DNA of 16,075 bases. It comes from Christensenella sp. UBA3798 (lineage in GTDB: Bacteria > Bacillota > Clostridia > Christensenellales > CAG-1252). Below are positions 6,096 through 13,585 of the stretch, one piece after another. The position numbers and the translations under genes were made by a program. The notes beneath the pieces were generated by a model. It had not been told where the DNA came from. It searched no databases and saw only the letters and a program-made list of their open reading frames with translations. Positions within the stretch are counted from its first letter, which is position 1. Each line of letters begins with the position of its first letter. Location: contig DFEQ01000084.1 in the NCBI GenBank assembly GCA_002368735.1, positions 1,426-17,500 on the forward strand, given 5' to 3'.

Positions 6096-7562
6096 ATGAA
6101 AGCCTCCGCAATGTCAAAAAGGATAAAAAGCGACCTCGGCGACAGCGCCGACCTCGTCATACGACCCGCCCTTGTCGCGGGCAAACAAGGATATTACATC
6201 GCCATCGAAGGGCTCGTGGACAAGGTGATGCTGGAAGAAAGGGTCATAAAACCGCTCTCCAAGGCGGACGCCGACCTATCCCATATCGATGAGGAAGTAT
6301 ACCTTTCCTCCCCCGTCAAACGGGCGAAAAGCGCTAAGTCTGCCGAGGACGCCATCGTCGAAGGGGAGACCGCTCTCGTCCTGGAAGGGGAAGGCGATAT
6401 CTATCTCTTCTCCGCCAAGAAGTGGGAGCGCCGCTCGGTGGAGGAGCCGCCGACCTCCAGCGTCATCAAGGGTCCGCGCGAAGGATTCACCGAGGACGTG
6501 ACGGTGAATGCCGCCCTCCTGCGCCGCAGGCTGAAGAGCCGCACCCTCGTCATTCGCGAGATGACCATCGGCAAATACACCTCTTCCAAGGTGCTCGTAT
6601 GCTACTTGTCCGACGTTGCGGCGAAAAAGACGGTGGACCTAGTGACCGAACGGCTGTCGCACGTGGAGATAGACGGGGTCATCGACAGCAGTTATCTAAC
6701 CAAATTCATAGAGGACGATCCCTCCTCGCTCTTTCCGCAGGTGGGCTCCTTTGAAAAGCCCGACGTCGTGGCGGCAAAACTCCTCGAAGGGCGGGTGGCG
6801 ATACTGTCGGACGGCAGCCCCATCGTGCTGACCGTGCCCCACGTCCTCATCGAAAGTTTCCAGGACAGCCAGGACTACTTCAAGCGCAATTCCCGCGTGA
6901 CGGTCACCCGCTTCCTCAGACTTTTCGGCGCCATCATCGCCCTCTTCTTGCCCGCGGCGTTCGTGGCGGTGCAGGAATTTCAATATCAAGTACTGCCGCT
7001 GAAATTCCTCATCACCATCATCAACAGCACCAACGGCACCCCCCTCTCCCCCACCCTCGAAATGGTGCTCGTCTTGCTCATATTCGACATCTTGAACGAG
7101 GCGAGCGTGCGAATGCCGAGATACGTCGGCATGGCGCTGTCCATCGTGGGGGCGATCGTGCTCGGTGAGACGGCAGTCAGCGCGGGACTACTGAGTTCCC
7201 CCGCCGTTCTCGTCACCGCGCTATCCTCCATCGGGCTGTATCTCGTGCCCGACGACGTGGGGACTTACAGCCTGCTCCGCCTGGCATTCGTCGCGACGGC
7301 AGCCCTCGTGGGGCTCATCGGCATCATCTTTGCAGTGATGATACTCACCCATCACCTGGTGACTTTGGAGAGTTTCGGCGCGAACTACACGAGCCCCTAC
7401 GCGCCCCTAGTGAACAGCGACCTCAAAGACGGCTTCGTCAAGAGGGAACTACCCGATATGACCCAACGCCCCGAAACGATAGAAAACGTGAATCCGACTC
7501 GCATCAAAAAGGACGAATTTGTCAAAGCGCACCTCGGAGAGGATAGTGACGATGAAGAGTGA
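6096..7562 (+). CDS. gerAA: Spore germination receptor A subunit (GerA family)
   Basis: 488 aa, the usual length. GerAA proteins form the germinant receptor in the spore inner membrane together with the B permease and C lipoprotein. The soluble N-terminal region (about 1-270) carries GPREGF at 126-131 and GRVAIL plus a TVPHVL segment near 232-251. The membrane region (about 274-417) holds about five hydrophobic spans and the conserved block ILNEASVRMP / GMALSIVGAIVLGE / AVSAGL (about 332-364). A charged cytoplasmic tail ends in DSDDEE. The start is uncertain. The ATG at 6096 has only GGGAG 14 bases upstream, and the ATG at 6111 (residue 6) has no SD. If the sigma-G-like promoter is real, 6096 would be leaderless. 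The stop overlaps gerAB. Confidence 0.95.
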   Translation: MKASAMSKRIKSDLGDSADLVIRPALVAGKQGYYIAIEGLVDKVMLEERVIKPLSKADADLSHIDEEVYLSSPVKRAKSAKSAEDAIVEGETALVLEGEGDIYLFSAKKWERRSVEEPPTSSVIKGPREGFTEDVTVNAALLRRRLKSRTLVIREMTIGKYTSSKVLVCYLSDVAAKKTVDLVTERLSHVEIDGVIDSSYLTKFIEDDPSSLFPQVGSFEKPDVVAAKLLEGRVAILSDGSPIVLTVPHVLIESFQDSQDYFKRNSRVTVTRFLRLFGAIIALFLPAAFVAVQEFQYQVLPLKFLITIINSTNGTPLSPTLEMVLVLLIFDILNEASVRMPRYVGMALSIVGAIVLGETAVSAGLLSSPAVLVTALSSIGLYLVPDDVGTYSLLRLAFVATAALVGLIGIIFAVMILTHHLVTLESFGANYTSPYAPLVNSDLKDGFVKRELPDMTQRPETIENVNPTRIKKDEFVKAHLGEDSDDEE

Positions 7563-8709
7563 CGTAGCCGCCGTGCAGCTCAACGAGCAAAGAAAGGTAT
7601 CTTACACCGAAGCCGCCCTGATAGGCGTCATCCTCGTGATAGCGACGAAGTTTTGCACCCTTCCCTCCCTCCTCGCGGGCGCCGCGGAGAGTAAGGCGGT
7701 GTGGGCTATCGCGATACTCGCCGTCATCGAATTCATCACGGCGTTCTTCGCCGTCAAAGCGGCAAAAGCGGGCGGGCTACCCGCCCTTGACCTTCCGCGC
7801 GGCGCGAAACTCTGCTTATACCTCTTTTTCGCCGCCTTCTTCACCCTCAAACTGTCGGCGTTCACCCGAGAGTGCGCCACCTATTACGCCCTTTCGCTCT
7901 TTGAAAACGTGCCCGTTCTGCCGCTTTCCGTCTTGACCCTCATCGCCTGCGGCATCCTGGCGAGAAAGGGCTATATGGCGCTCGGCAGGATGCTGGAAAT
8001 ATTGATGTGGCTCTTTGTCTTCGTCTTTTTATTCATCGTAATATTCACCCGCACCGAAGGGGACGTCTTTAACGCCCTTGCGATGGTGAGCCCCGACGTG
8101 GATGGTCTCGGCAAAGGGATAGTAAAGGGAGCGGCATGGTTCGGCGACAGCGCCATCCTCGCCTTTCTCGATTTGAGGGGAGATACCCTTTCCTCCCCCC
8201 ACGCAAAGGGCGCGATCCCCCCGATGGAACAAAGAAAAGCAAAGAGGAATATAGCCTTTGCCGCCGCCCTCTTTTGCTTTGTGGCGCTGCTTCTCTTCTA
8301 CGCCGTATTCACCGCCGTCTACGGCAATGCGGCGAAGATGACCGACTACGCCTTTATCAAACTCAGCGCTTTTCGCGCCAATACCGACGAGCTGGGCTCT
8401 GCGGACTGGCCCGTCATCATCCTGTGGTCGGTGGTGACGACGGTGTACTTGACCCTCCTCTTTATCACGGGACGGGAATGTCTGTACGGCGTGGCGGATA
8501 GAGAGGACGCCGATAAAAAGTCCGTCCTCCCCCTCTTCCTCCTCGGGGGCGCGGCGGTAGCCTTTTCTCTCCTTTTCCTGGAGGAAGAAGGCGATTACGG
8601 GGAGTTTATGGGCGGCATCGCGAATATCTTTTCGTTTATCGCGATGGGGGTGACCGTGGGCCTCGGCGCCTACGTGCTTATAAAAAAGGAGAAACGGGAT
8701 GAAAAGTAG
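7552..8709 (+). CDS. gerAB: Spore germination receptor B subunit, permease-like
   Basis: 385 aa from the ATG at 7552. GGAGAGG (7536-7542) lies 9 bases upstream, which decides this start over an in-frame TTG at 7519. GerB subunits belong to the APC-type transporter fold and bind the germinant. Here the N-terminal SYTEAALIGVILVIATKF span and about nine further hydrophobic spans match the family's ten-helix plan. A Lys/Arg-rich intracellular loop lies around 220-233, and a basic tail (KKEKRDEK) closes the protein. The gene overlaps gerAA by 11 bp and gerAC by 11 bp, so the three subunits are probably translationally coupled. Germinant specificity cannot be read from the sequence. Confidence 0.93.
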   Translation: MKSDVAAVQLNEQRKVSYTEAALIGVILVIATKFCTLPSLLAGAAESKAVWAIAILAVIEFITAFFAVKAAKAGGLPALDLPRGAKLCLYLFFAAFFTLKLSAFTRECATYYALSLFENVPVLPLSVLTLIACGILARKGYMALGRMLEILMWLFVFVFLFIVIFTRTEGDVFNALAMVSPDVDGLGKGIVKGAAWFGDSAILAFLDLRGDTLSSPHAKGAIPPMEQRKAKRNIAFAAALFCFVALLLFYAVFTAVYGNAAKMTDYAFIKLSAFRANTDELGSADWPVIILWSVVTTVYLTLLFITGRECLYGVADREDADKKSVLPLFLLGGAAVAFSLLFLEEEGDYGEFMGGIANIFSFIAMGVTVGLGAYVLIKKEKRDEK

Positions 8710-9805
8710 GACGAAAAGGCTGATTGCCATCCTATTGATATGCATTGCATGCGCCCTTCTGTCGGGACTCGTGGTGTCGCAGCCCGTTTTAAACCGCGGC
8801 GTGGTCGTGGGCATGGGGGTGGACAAGACGGAGAAGGATACTATCGAGGTCACCATCCAGATCGCCGTCGCGGGGGAGAGCTCCGCACCCGGCGCCCCCA
8901 ATCGTTACGCCGTCATCAGCGGGGAGGACGATACCTTGATAGGCGCGATGGAGAAGATATCGAGGATACTCGCCTACAAGCCCGCCTACTTCCACTGCCA
9001 CATCCTCATACTGGGAGAACGGCTGATCACCGAAGGAGTTCGCGAGGTGGTGACGCAGCTCTTTGCCGAAGACTCTGTGATGGACGACGTAGCCATCCTT
9101 GCCTGCGCGGGGACGGCGAAAGAGACCTTGGAGCGCAGCGTGTCCGTGCAGGGGGCGGCGGCTATCTATCTGCAACAACTCAACAAGATAAACAGCACGA
9201 CGGGCGGACATCCGACCACCACCTTGAAGAGCTTCGTGACCGAGTTCGAGACCGAGGGGTACACCCCCTTTCTGCCGTGGGTGGAAGCGCTGCCCGTTCC
9301 CCGCGCCATCGGGGGCGCGGACACGGGTGGCGACGAGCAAAACTACGCCTTCGACTGCTCCAAAACCGTTCTCTTTGACGACGCGGGGAAAGGGGTGGTG
9401 GAAAGAGAGGAAATGACCGTCGCGATAGGGCTCACGGGGGAGGCGGAGGGCATACACCTGCCCATCACCACATCGGAAGGCTTTATGGACGTATTCATCA
9501 AAAAGAGCCTGCATTGGTGGCATATCGAGAAGGAGGGAAAGGTGACCCTCCTCCCCCTCTACTTTGTCAAAGTCATCGCGACCGACATCGCGGAAAGCCC
9601 CAAAGACCTCCCCGACGAACAGGTGGAAAGCGAGGTCAAAAAATACGTTGAAAAGGTGGTGACCGAGTGTCACGAACGCGGCAAAAGTCAGGGGCTGGAC
9701 CCCCTGTCGCTCAGAGGGAAATATCACAAGAAATACGGGGAAAAGAATGCGCCGGAGGATATCGAATTCGCGCTCTCCATCACAGTCAAGGTCAGCGACG
9801 CGTGA
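8699..9805 (+). CDS. gerAC: Spore germination receptor C subunit, Ger(x)C family, without a canonical lipobox
   Basis: 368 aa. Ger(x)C proteins are normally lipoproteins on the outer face of the spore inner membrane. The fold is recognisable: the RGVVVGMGVDK strand near 33-43, a KISRILAYKPAYFHCHILILGE segment around 85-106, and the C-terminal Ger(x)C domain from about 235. A KYVEKVVTECHERGKSQGLDPLSL helix lies near the end. The usual L-T-G-C-W-D motif after the signal is missing. The only cysteines nearby, Cys15 and Cys18, lie inside the hydrophobic stretch (LLIC, CIAC) and fit a lipobox poorly. The subunit may therefore be held by an uncleaved N-terminal helix. The ATG is preceded by AAGGAG about 10 bases upstream. 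The stop directly abuts that of the facing ATPase gene. Confidence 0.92.
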   Translation: MKSRTKRLIAILLICIACALLSGLVVSQPVLNRGVVVGMGVDKTEKDTIEVTIQIAVAGESSAPGAPNRYAVISGEDDTLIGAMEKISRILAYKPAYFHCHILILGERLITEGVREVVTQLFAEDSVMDDVAILACAGTAKETLERSVSVQGAAAIYLQQLNKINSTTGGHPTTTLKSFVTEFETEGYTPFLPWVEALPVPRAIGGADTGGDEQNYAFDCSKTVLFDDAGKGVVEREEMTVAIGLTGEAEGIHLPITTSEGFMDVFIKKSLHWWHIEKEGKVTLLPLYFVKVIATDIAESPKDLPDEQVESEVKKYVEKVVTECHERGKSQGLDPLSLRGKYHKKYGEKNAPEDIEFALSITVKVSDA

Positions 9806-12187
9806 CTATTCCAAACCGAGTTTTTTAAGGAGTTTAGGTTTGCCGCGCCGCGCAAGGCGCCTTTCCAAGAAGATAAAGAGGACAAAGATGACCGCGCCGC
9901 ATCCGCTGAGTCCGAGCAAAATATAGAACATCTTCATCGTGACGTCGGTTATCTTCATCATATTGAAGGTCCGGGGGAAGAGGAGCCAACCGAGGAAATA
10001 CAAGAGGAGCATCGAGAAGAAGATGGCGGCGTGCTTGACATCCATAGGCAGACAGGCGCGGAAGAGCACCATGAAGGTAGCGATGGCGACCATCAGGACG
10101 GATAGCATATCCGCTTCCTCCACCGTAAGAGAGAGGAGGGGTATCATGATCTGTATGGCGAGGATGCCCACGACGACGGTGAGCGCCCCCGGCACCGAAC
10201 GTCTGAGCGCGTTGTATAAAAAGCTGCCCTGCACCCTTTCGCGGTTGGGCTCCAAGGCGAGGAGGAAGGAGGGGATGCCCGTTGCCGCCACACCCACCAG
10301 CGTCAGGTGCGAAGGCTCGAAGGGATAACTGCCGATAAAGAGGAAGATGACGGCGAGCAAGATGGCGTAGATGGTCTTGACGAGATACAAAGAGGCGGAG
10401 CGCTGCAGATTGTTGATGGAGCGCCGCCCTTCCGCCACCACGTAGGGCATGGAAGCGAAATTGGAGTCCAAGAGGACGAGGGAAGACACGCTCTTCGCCA
10501 CGTCGCTGCCCGAAGCCATCGCGACGGAGCAATCCGCCTCTTTGAGGGCGAGGATGTCGTTGACGCCGTCCCCCGTCATCGCGACGGTGTGCCCTGCCTT
10601 TTTGAGCGATTTGATGAGCCCGAGTTTCTGCTCGGGGGTCACCCTGCCAAACACCTTATATTCCGCCGCGAGGGCGTCGTAATCGGGGGCTTCCCCCCAG
10701 GTGGCGGCGTCGATGTATTTGTCCGCGCCAACTAAGCCCACCTTGGCGGCAATGGCTGCGACGGTCACGGGGTTATCGCCCGATATCACGCGGATATCCA
10801 CCCCCTCTTCCTTAAAGAAGCGGAGGGTATCCGCCGCCTCGTCGCGTATCTTATCCTCTATGAGGATAAAGCCGAGGACGACTTGCCCGTGAAGGGCTTT
10901 GTCCTCTCCGATAGTATCCGTCTTCACCACGCACAGAACGCGCTGTCCCGCGGCTTGATATGCCGCGCATTTTTCTTGATAAACAGGAGCAAGGTCGGGC
11001 GCCACGAACTCCAATGCGCCCATCACGTAGCCGCAGGTGTCCCCGCTGACGCCGCTCCACTTGCGCTCGGAAGAGAAGGGGATGGGTTCGCCCCAAGGCT
11101 CCATCTCGATATCCTTCACGTATTCCTTGGCGGCGAGGTAGGTGGGGTTATTATCCATGACGGTGGTGACGATATGCGCGATCGCCTGCCTGATATCCTC
11201 CTCCGTCCCTTCTTCCGTCACGACGCCCGCGCACACCATACTGCCCTCGGTGATGGTCCCCGTCTTATCTAAGCAGAGAACGTCCACGCGCGCGAGGGTC
11301 TCGATGCTGTATAGGTCCTGCGAGAGGGTCTTATGCTTAGAAAGTCGCACCACCCCGACGGCAAAGACGGTGGTGGAGAGGGCGATCAAGCCCTGCGGGA
11401 TCATGGCGACCACGCTCCCCGCCATCTTGAGCACCGCTTCCTCGGGGGGATTCTTCGCCACGAGGATCTGCTTTAAAAGGATAGCCACGCCGAGGGGCAC
11501 CACGATGATGCTCATCAGTCGAATGATGGCGCGCAGCCCCTTCAATATCTCGGAATTGGACTTCTTGATATAGCGTGCGCCCGCGGCTATCTTGCTGGCG
11601 TAATTATCCTTGCCCACGTTCACGACGCGCGCCGAGCACCTACCGCTTACCACGAAGCTGCCGCTCTTGAGTTCGTCCCCTTCGCGCTTGGTGACGGGGT
11701 CGGACTCCCCCGTTATCATACTTTCGTTGACTTCGACCATTCCGCCCACGATGACGGCGTCGGCGCATATCTGCCTGCCTGCTTCGAGGATCATCAGGTC
11801 GTCGATGACGAGCTCCTCAACGGGGATGACCTTCTCCTCCGCGTCGCGCAATACCGTCACCTTAGGCGCGGATATCAAGGAGAGATCCTCGATGGTCTTC
11901 TTCGCGCGGATCTCCTGAAATATTCCTACGAAAAGATTAAAAAAGACGATGCCCATAAATAGGACGTCGTTCCACCTTTTGCCTTCGCTCATCACGAGGA
12001 TGAGGACGGCGAGAATGATATTGACGGCGTTAAAGAGGGTGCAGAGATTGTCGCGCACGATCTTGAAGACGCTCTTGGTCTGCAAGTCCTGTCTGCCGTT
12101 GACTTTGCCGGCGGCGACGCGCGCCTTGACCTCCTCCTCCGTCAGCCAGAGGGCGGTCTGTTCGGGCTGCTTGATCTCTCCTTCCAT
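9806..12187 (-). CDS. Cation-transporting P-type ATPase, CtpE-like
   Basis: 793 aa, full length. P-type ATPases pump cations across the cytoplasmic membrane by a phospho-aspartate cycle. All core motifs are present: TGES at 159-162 (actuator domain), DKTGT at 307-311 (phosphorylated Asp307), a nucleotide-domain SERKWSG near 373-379, and TGDGVND at 538-544. Six or more membrane spans follow the usual plan, without heavy-metal CxxC or soft-metal CPC motifs. The block LYSIETLARVDVLCLDKTGT is typical of the CtpE-like group, one member of which (M. tuberculosis CtpE) is reported to handle calcium. The fourth-helix motif is PQGL (264-267) where Ca2+ pumps have PEGL, so substrate is uncertain. It is the last gene of the mrnC-rlmB operon, only 3 bases after the rlmB stop. 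Confidence 0.92.
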   Translation of the reverse strand: MEGEIKQPEQTALWLTEEEVKARVAAGKVNGRQDLQTKSVFKIVRDNLCTLFNAVNIILAVLILVMSEGKRWNDVLFMGIVFFNLFVGIFQEIRAKKTIEDLSLISAPKVTVLRDAEEKVIPVEELVIDDLMILEAGRQICADAVIVGGMVEVNESMITGESDPVTKREGDELKSGSFVVSGRCSARVVNVGKDNYASKIAAGARYIKKSNSEILKGLRAIIRLMSIIVVPLGVAILLKQILVAKNPPEEAVLKMAGSVVAMIPQGLIALSTTVFAVGVVRLSKHKTLSQDLYSIETLARVDVLCLDKTGTITEGSMVCAGVVTEEGTEEDIRQAIAHIVTTVMDNNPTYLAAKEYVKDIEMEPWGEPIPFSSERKWSGVSGDTCGYVMGALEFVAPDLAPVYQEKCAAYQAAGQRVLCVVKTDTIGEDKALHGQVVLGFILIEDKIRDEAADTLRFFKEEGVDIRVISGDNPVTVAAIAAKVGLVGADKYIDAATWGEAPDYDALAAEYKVFGRVTPEQKLGLIKSLKKAGHTVAMTGDGVNDILALKEADCSVAMASGSDVAKSVSSLVLLDSNFASMPYVVAEGRRSINNLQRSASLYLVKTIYAILLAVIFLFIGSYPFEPSHLTLVGVAATGIPSFLLALEPNRERVQGSFLYNALRRSVPGALTVVVGILAIQIMIPLLSLTVEEADMLSVLMVAIATFMVLFRACLPMDVKHAAIFFSMLLLYFLGWLLFPRTFNMMKITDVTMKMFYILLGLSGCGAVIFVLFIFLERRLARRGKPKLLKKLGLE

Positions 12188-12190
12188 CGA

Positions 12191-12901
12191 TCAACCTTTC
12201 CTTTGCCTCGTATACTCGTACATTCCTATCCCCGCCGCGACCGAAACGTTCATCGAGGATATCTCCCCCGTCATCGGGATGCGTACGCAGCCGTCGGATA
12301 GCTTCTTGGTGAGGGCGGACACCCCGCTCCCCTCCGCGCCGAGGACGAGCGCCACGTCGCCCGAAAGGTCGGCGGCGGCGATATCCTTTCCGTCCATATC
12401 CATCGCGTAGACTTTGAAGAAAAGCTCCTTGAGGTCGCGGATGACGTCGTTGATATTGGTGACGCGGGCTACCTTGACGTATTCCGACGCGCCGCAGGAA
12501 GTCTTGATGACGGTATCGTTGACGGGCACCGCCCTATGCTTGCCGATGATGACGCCCGCCGCGCCTAAGCACTCCGCGCTCCTTAAAATGCTGCCGAGGT
12601 TGTGCGGGTCTTCCACGCCGTCGAGGATGACGACGAGGCGGGTGCCTTCCGCCCCCGCGAGAATGTCGTCCACGTCACTGTACGTGAAATCGGTCGTGTA
12701 GGCGACCACCCCCTGATGCTTGCCGCTCGGCGAGAGCTTGTCGAGGTTCTCCTTGGTGCAAAAAACCGCTTTTGCCCCCTTCTCCTTGGCGGCGAAAGCC
12801 AGGGACTCCGCCATCTTGTCCCCTTTCTGCACGCATATCTTATCGATGGTGCGACCTGCTTTGATCAGTTCCTTTACCGCGTTCTTCCCTTCTACTATCA
12901 T
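12191..12901 (-). CDS. rlmB: 23S rRNA 2'-O-methyltransferase, RlmB/TrmH family (SPOUT)
   Basis: 236 aa, the normal length. RlmB uses S-adenosylmethionine to methylate the 2'-OH of the guanosine equivalent to G2251 in the peptidyl-transferase loop of 23S rRNA. An N-terminal substrate-binding domain (about 1-70, with HQGVVA at 62-67) precedes the SPOUT knot domain. Motif 1 is LDGVEDPHNLGSILRSAE (Asn101, Arg107), motif 2 is LGAEGSGVS (187-195), and motif 3 is RIPMTGEISSMNVSVA (Asn218). The ATG overlaps the mrnC stop in an ATGA (4 bp), with GGAGAAGG just upstream. Related TrmH enzymes act on tRNA, but HQGVVA and the neighbour mrnC favour RlmB. Confidence 0.93.
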   Translation of the reverse strand: MIVEGKNAVKELIKAGRTIDKICVQKGDKMAESLAFAAKEKGAKAVFCTKENLDKLSPSGKHQGVVAYTTDFTYSDVDDILAGAEGTRLVVILDGVEDPHNLGSILRSAECLGAAGVIIGKHRAVPVNDTVIKTSCGASEYVKVARVTNINDVIRDLKELFFKVYAMDMDGKDIAAADLSGDVALVLGAEGSGVSALTKKLSDGCVRIPMTGEISSMNVSVAAGIGMYEYTRQRKG

Positions 12902-13290
12902 ACCTTCTCCATCAGCTCAAAGAGCTCCTTTAATCTGTCCGTTTCCCCCGTCAGATACAAGTACCCTATGACGGCTTCCAGCCCGCTGGCGCGGCGATAA
13001 TCGGTCACCGAAAAGTTCTTCGCGTGGTGACGGCTCTTGCTATTGCGCGCGCGATGGAAGATCTCCACCTCCTCCTCGGTGAGATAGGGGAGGATACGCT
13101 CCGCCTGCTGGGACTGGGCGTGGGCGTTGACCTCCGCCGAAGCCTTCCTGTGCAGCGCGTTTGCCTTTTCACCGCAGGAGAGCGCCACCTTTGCGCGCAC
13201 GAAAAGCGTCTCCACCCCGTCGCCGACGAAGGCGAGCACGAGAGGATTCATCTGCTTGACTTTATTTTTATCTTGGGGTGAAACTATCAT
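12898..13290 (-). CDS. mrnC: Mini-ribonuclease III
   Basis: 130 aa, a lone RNase III catalytic domain without a double-stranded-RNA-binding domain, as in the Mini-III family. The Bacillus enzyme matures the ends of 23S rRNA precursor within 50S particles. Visible signatures are LAFVGDGVETLF (acidic residues Asp24 and Glu27), LHRKASAEVNAHAQ (46-59), a basic FHRARNSKSRHHAKN segment (78-92) and LEAVIGYLYL (104-113, Glu105). The catalytic acids lie in the expected places. It is the first gene of an operon with rlmB and the P-type ATPase. The mrnC-rlmB pairing is common in Bacillota, often behind cysS, which is absent here. The start is the ATG with AGGA 7 bases upstream. Confidence 0.94.
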   Translation of the reverse strand: MIVSPQDKNKVKQMNPLVLAFVGDGVETLFVRAKVALSCGEKANALHRKASAEVNAHAQSQQAERILPYLTEEEVEIFHRARNSKSRHHAKNFSVTDYRRASGLEAVIGYLYLTGETDRLKELFELMEKV

Positions 13291-13307
13291 ACATATTTCC
13301 TAATGAT

Positions 13308-13336
13308 ATTATAGTATATTCCCCGCCGAAAAGCAA
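13308..13336 (-). promoter_or_regulatory. Predicted promoter of the mrnC-rlmB-ATPase operon
   Basis: On the minus strand a perfect TATAAT (13308-13313) is preceded, after 17 bases, by TTGCTT (13331-13336), a weak -35. The start is predicted near 13301, so the leader is only about 11 nt and begins at the SD. The -10 context ATATACTATAAT is the same as at 1682-1693. Confidence 0.6.
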
Positions 13337-13369
13337 AGCATTATCGGGAGGGTTTACTTCATAAAGCGC

Positions 13370-13464
13370 GTGAAGTTGTCCCTGTGGGACAGTGAAGTTT
13401 GCCTTCGGCAAGTGAAGTTGTGCGCCGATAGCGCACAGTGAAGTTGCTCGCAGCGCGAGCAGTT
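13370..13464. repeat. Hairpin-linker array B (GTGAAGTT linkers, four copies)
   Basis: Linkers GTGAAGTT are at 13370-13377, 13392-13399, 13412-13419 and 13438-13445, with a terminal AGTT at 13461-13464, as in array A. Hairpins are TGTCCC-tgt-GGGACA (13377-13391), TTGCC-ttc-GGCAA (13399-13411), TGTGCGC-cgata-GCGCACA (13419-13437) and GCTCGC-agc-GCGAGC (13446-13460). The third is identical to 2604-2622. The fourth matches 2631-2645 except for the loop and its outer base pair (G-C here, T-A there). Linker spacing is 20-26 bp. Confidence 0.9.
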
Positions 13465-13476
13465 AAGGATGAAAGA

Positions 13477-13560
13477 GTGAATTGTGCCTTTGGCGCGTGA
13501 ATTGGCGATATCCATCGCCGTGAATTGACCTATCGGTCGTGAATTACACGCTGTGCGTGC
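13477..13560. repeat. Hairpin-linker array C (GTGAATT linkers, four copies)
   Basis: Linkers GTGAATT, which are GTGAAGTT minus one G, lie at 13477-13483, 13497-13503, 13520-13526 and 13539-13545. Hairpins are GTGCC-ttt-GGCGC (13484-13496, one T-G wobble), GGCGAT-atcc-ATCGCC (13504-13519), GACC-tatc-GGTC (13527-13538) and CACGC-tgt-GCGTG (13547-13559). It starts 12 bases after array B and runs into the terminal module. Confidence 0.88.
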
Positions 13561-13584
13561 GTTGCGAGTCACTTCGTTCCGAAC
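13561..13584 (+). repeat. Terminal module following array C
   Basis: The module reads GTTGCGAGTC followed by ACTTCGTTCCGAAC. It resembles 2647-2670 (18 of 24 positions) and the minus strand of 88-120. In this copy and the one near the left edge it is followed by 7-bp tandem repeats. Confidence 0.5.
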
Positions 13585-13585
13585 A

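Noticed and set aside
8029..9727. Two long minus-strand frames opposite gerAB and gerAC (about 290 and 312 codons)
   Set aside because: Both are mirror frames of recognisable Ger proteins and have no family motifs of their own.
9810..9845. Possible hairpin AAACC/GGTTT around a T run just after gerAC as a terminator
   Set aside because: Only 5-bp arms around a long AT-rich interior, and it lies within the ATPase coding sequence; not credible as a terminator.
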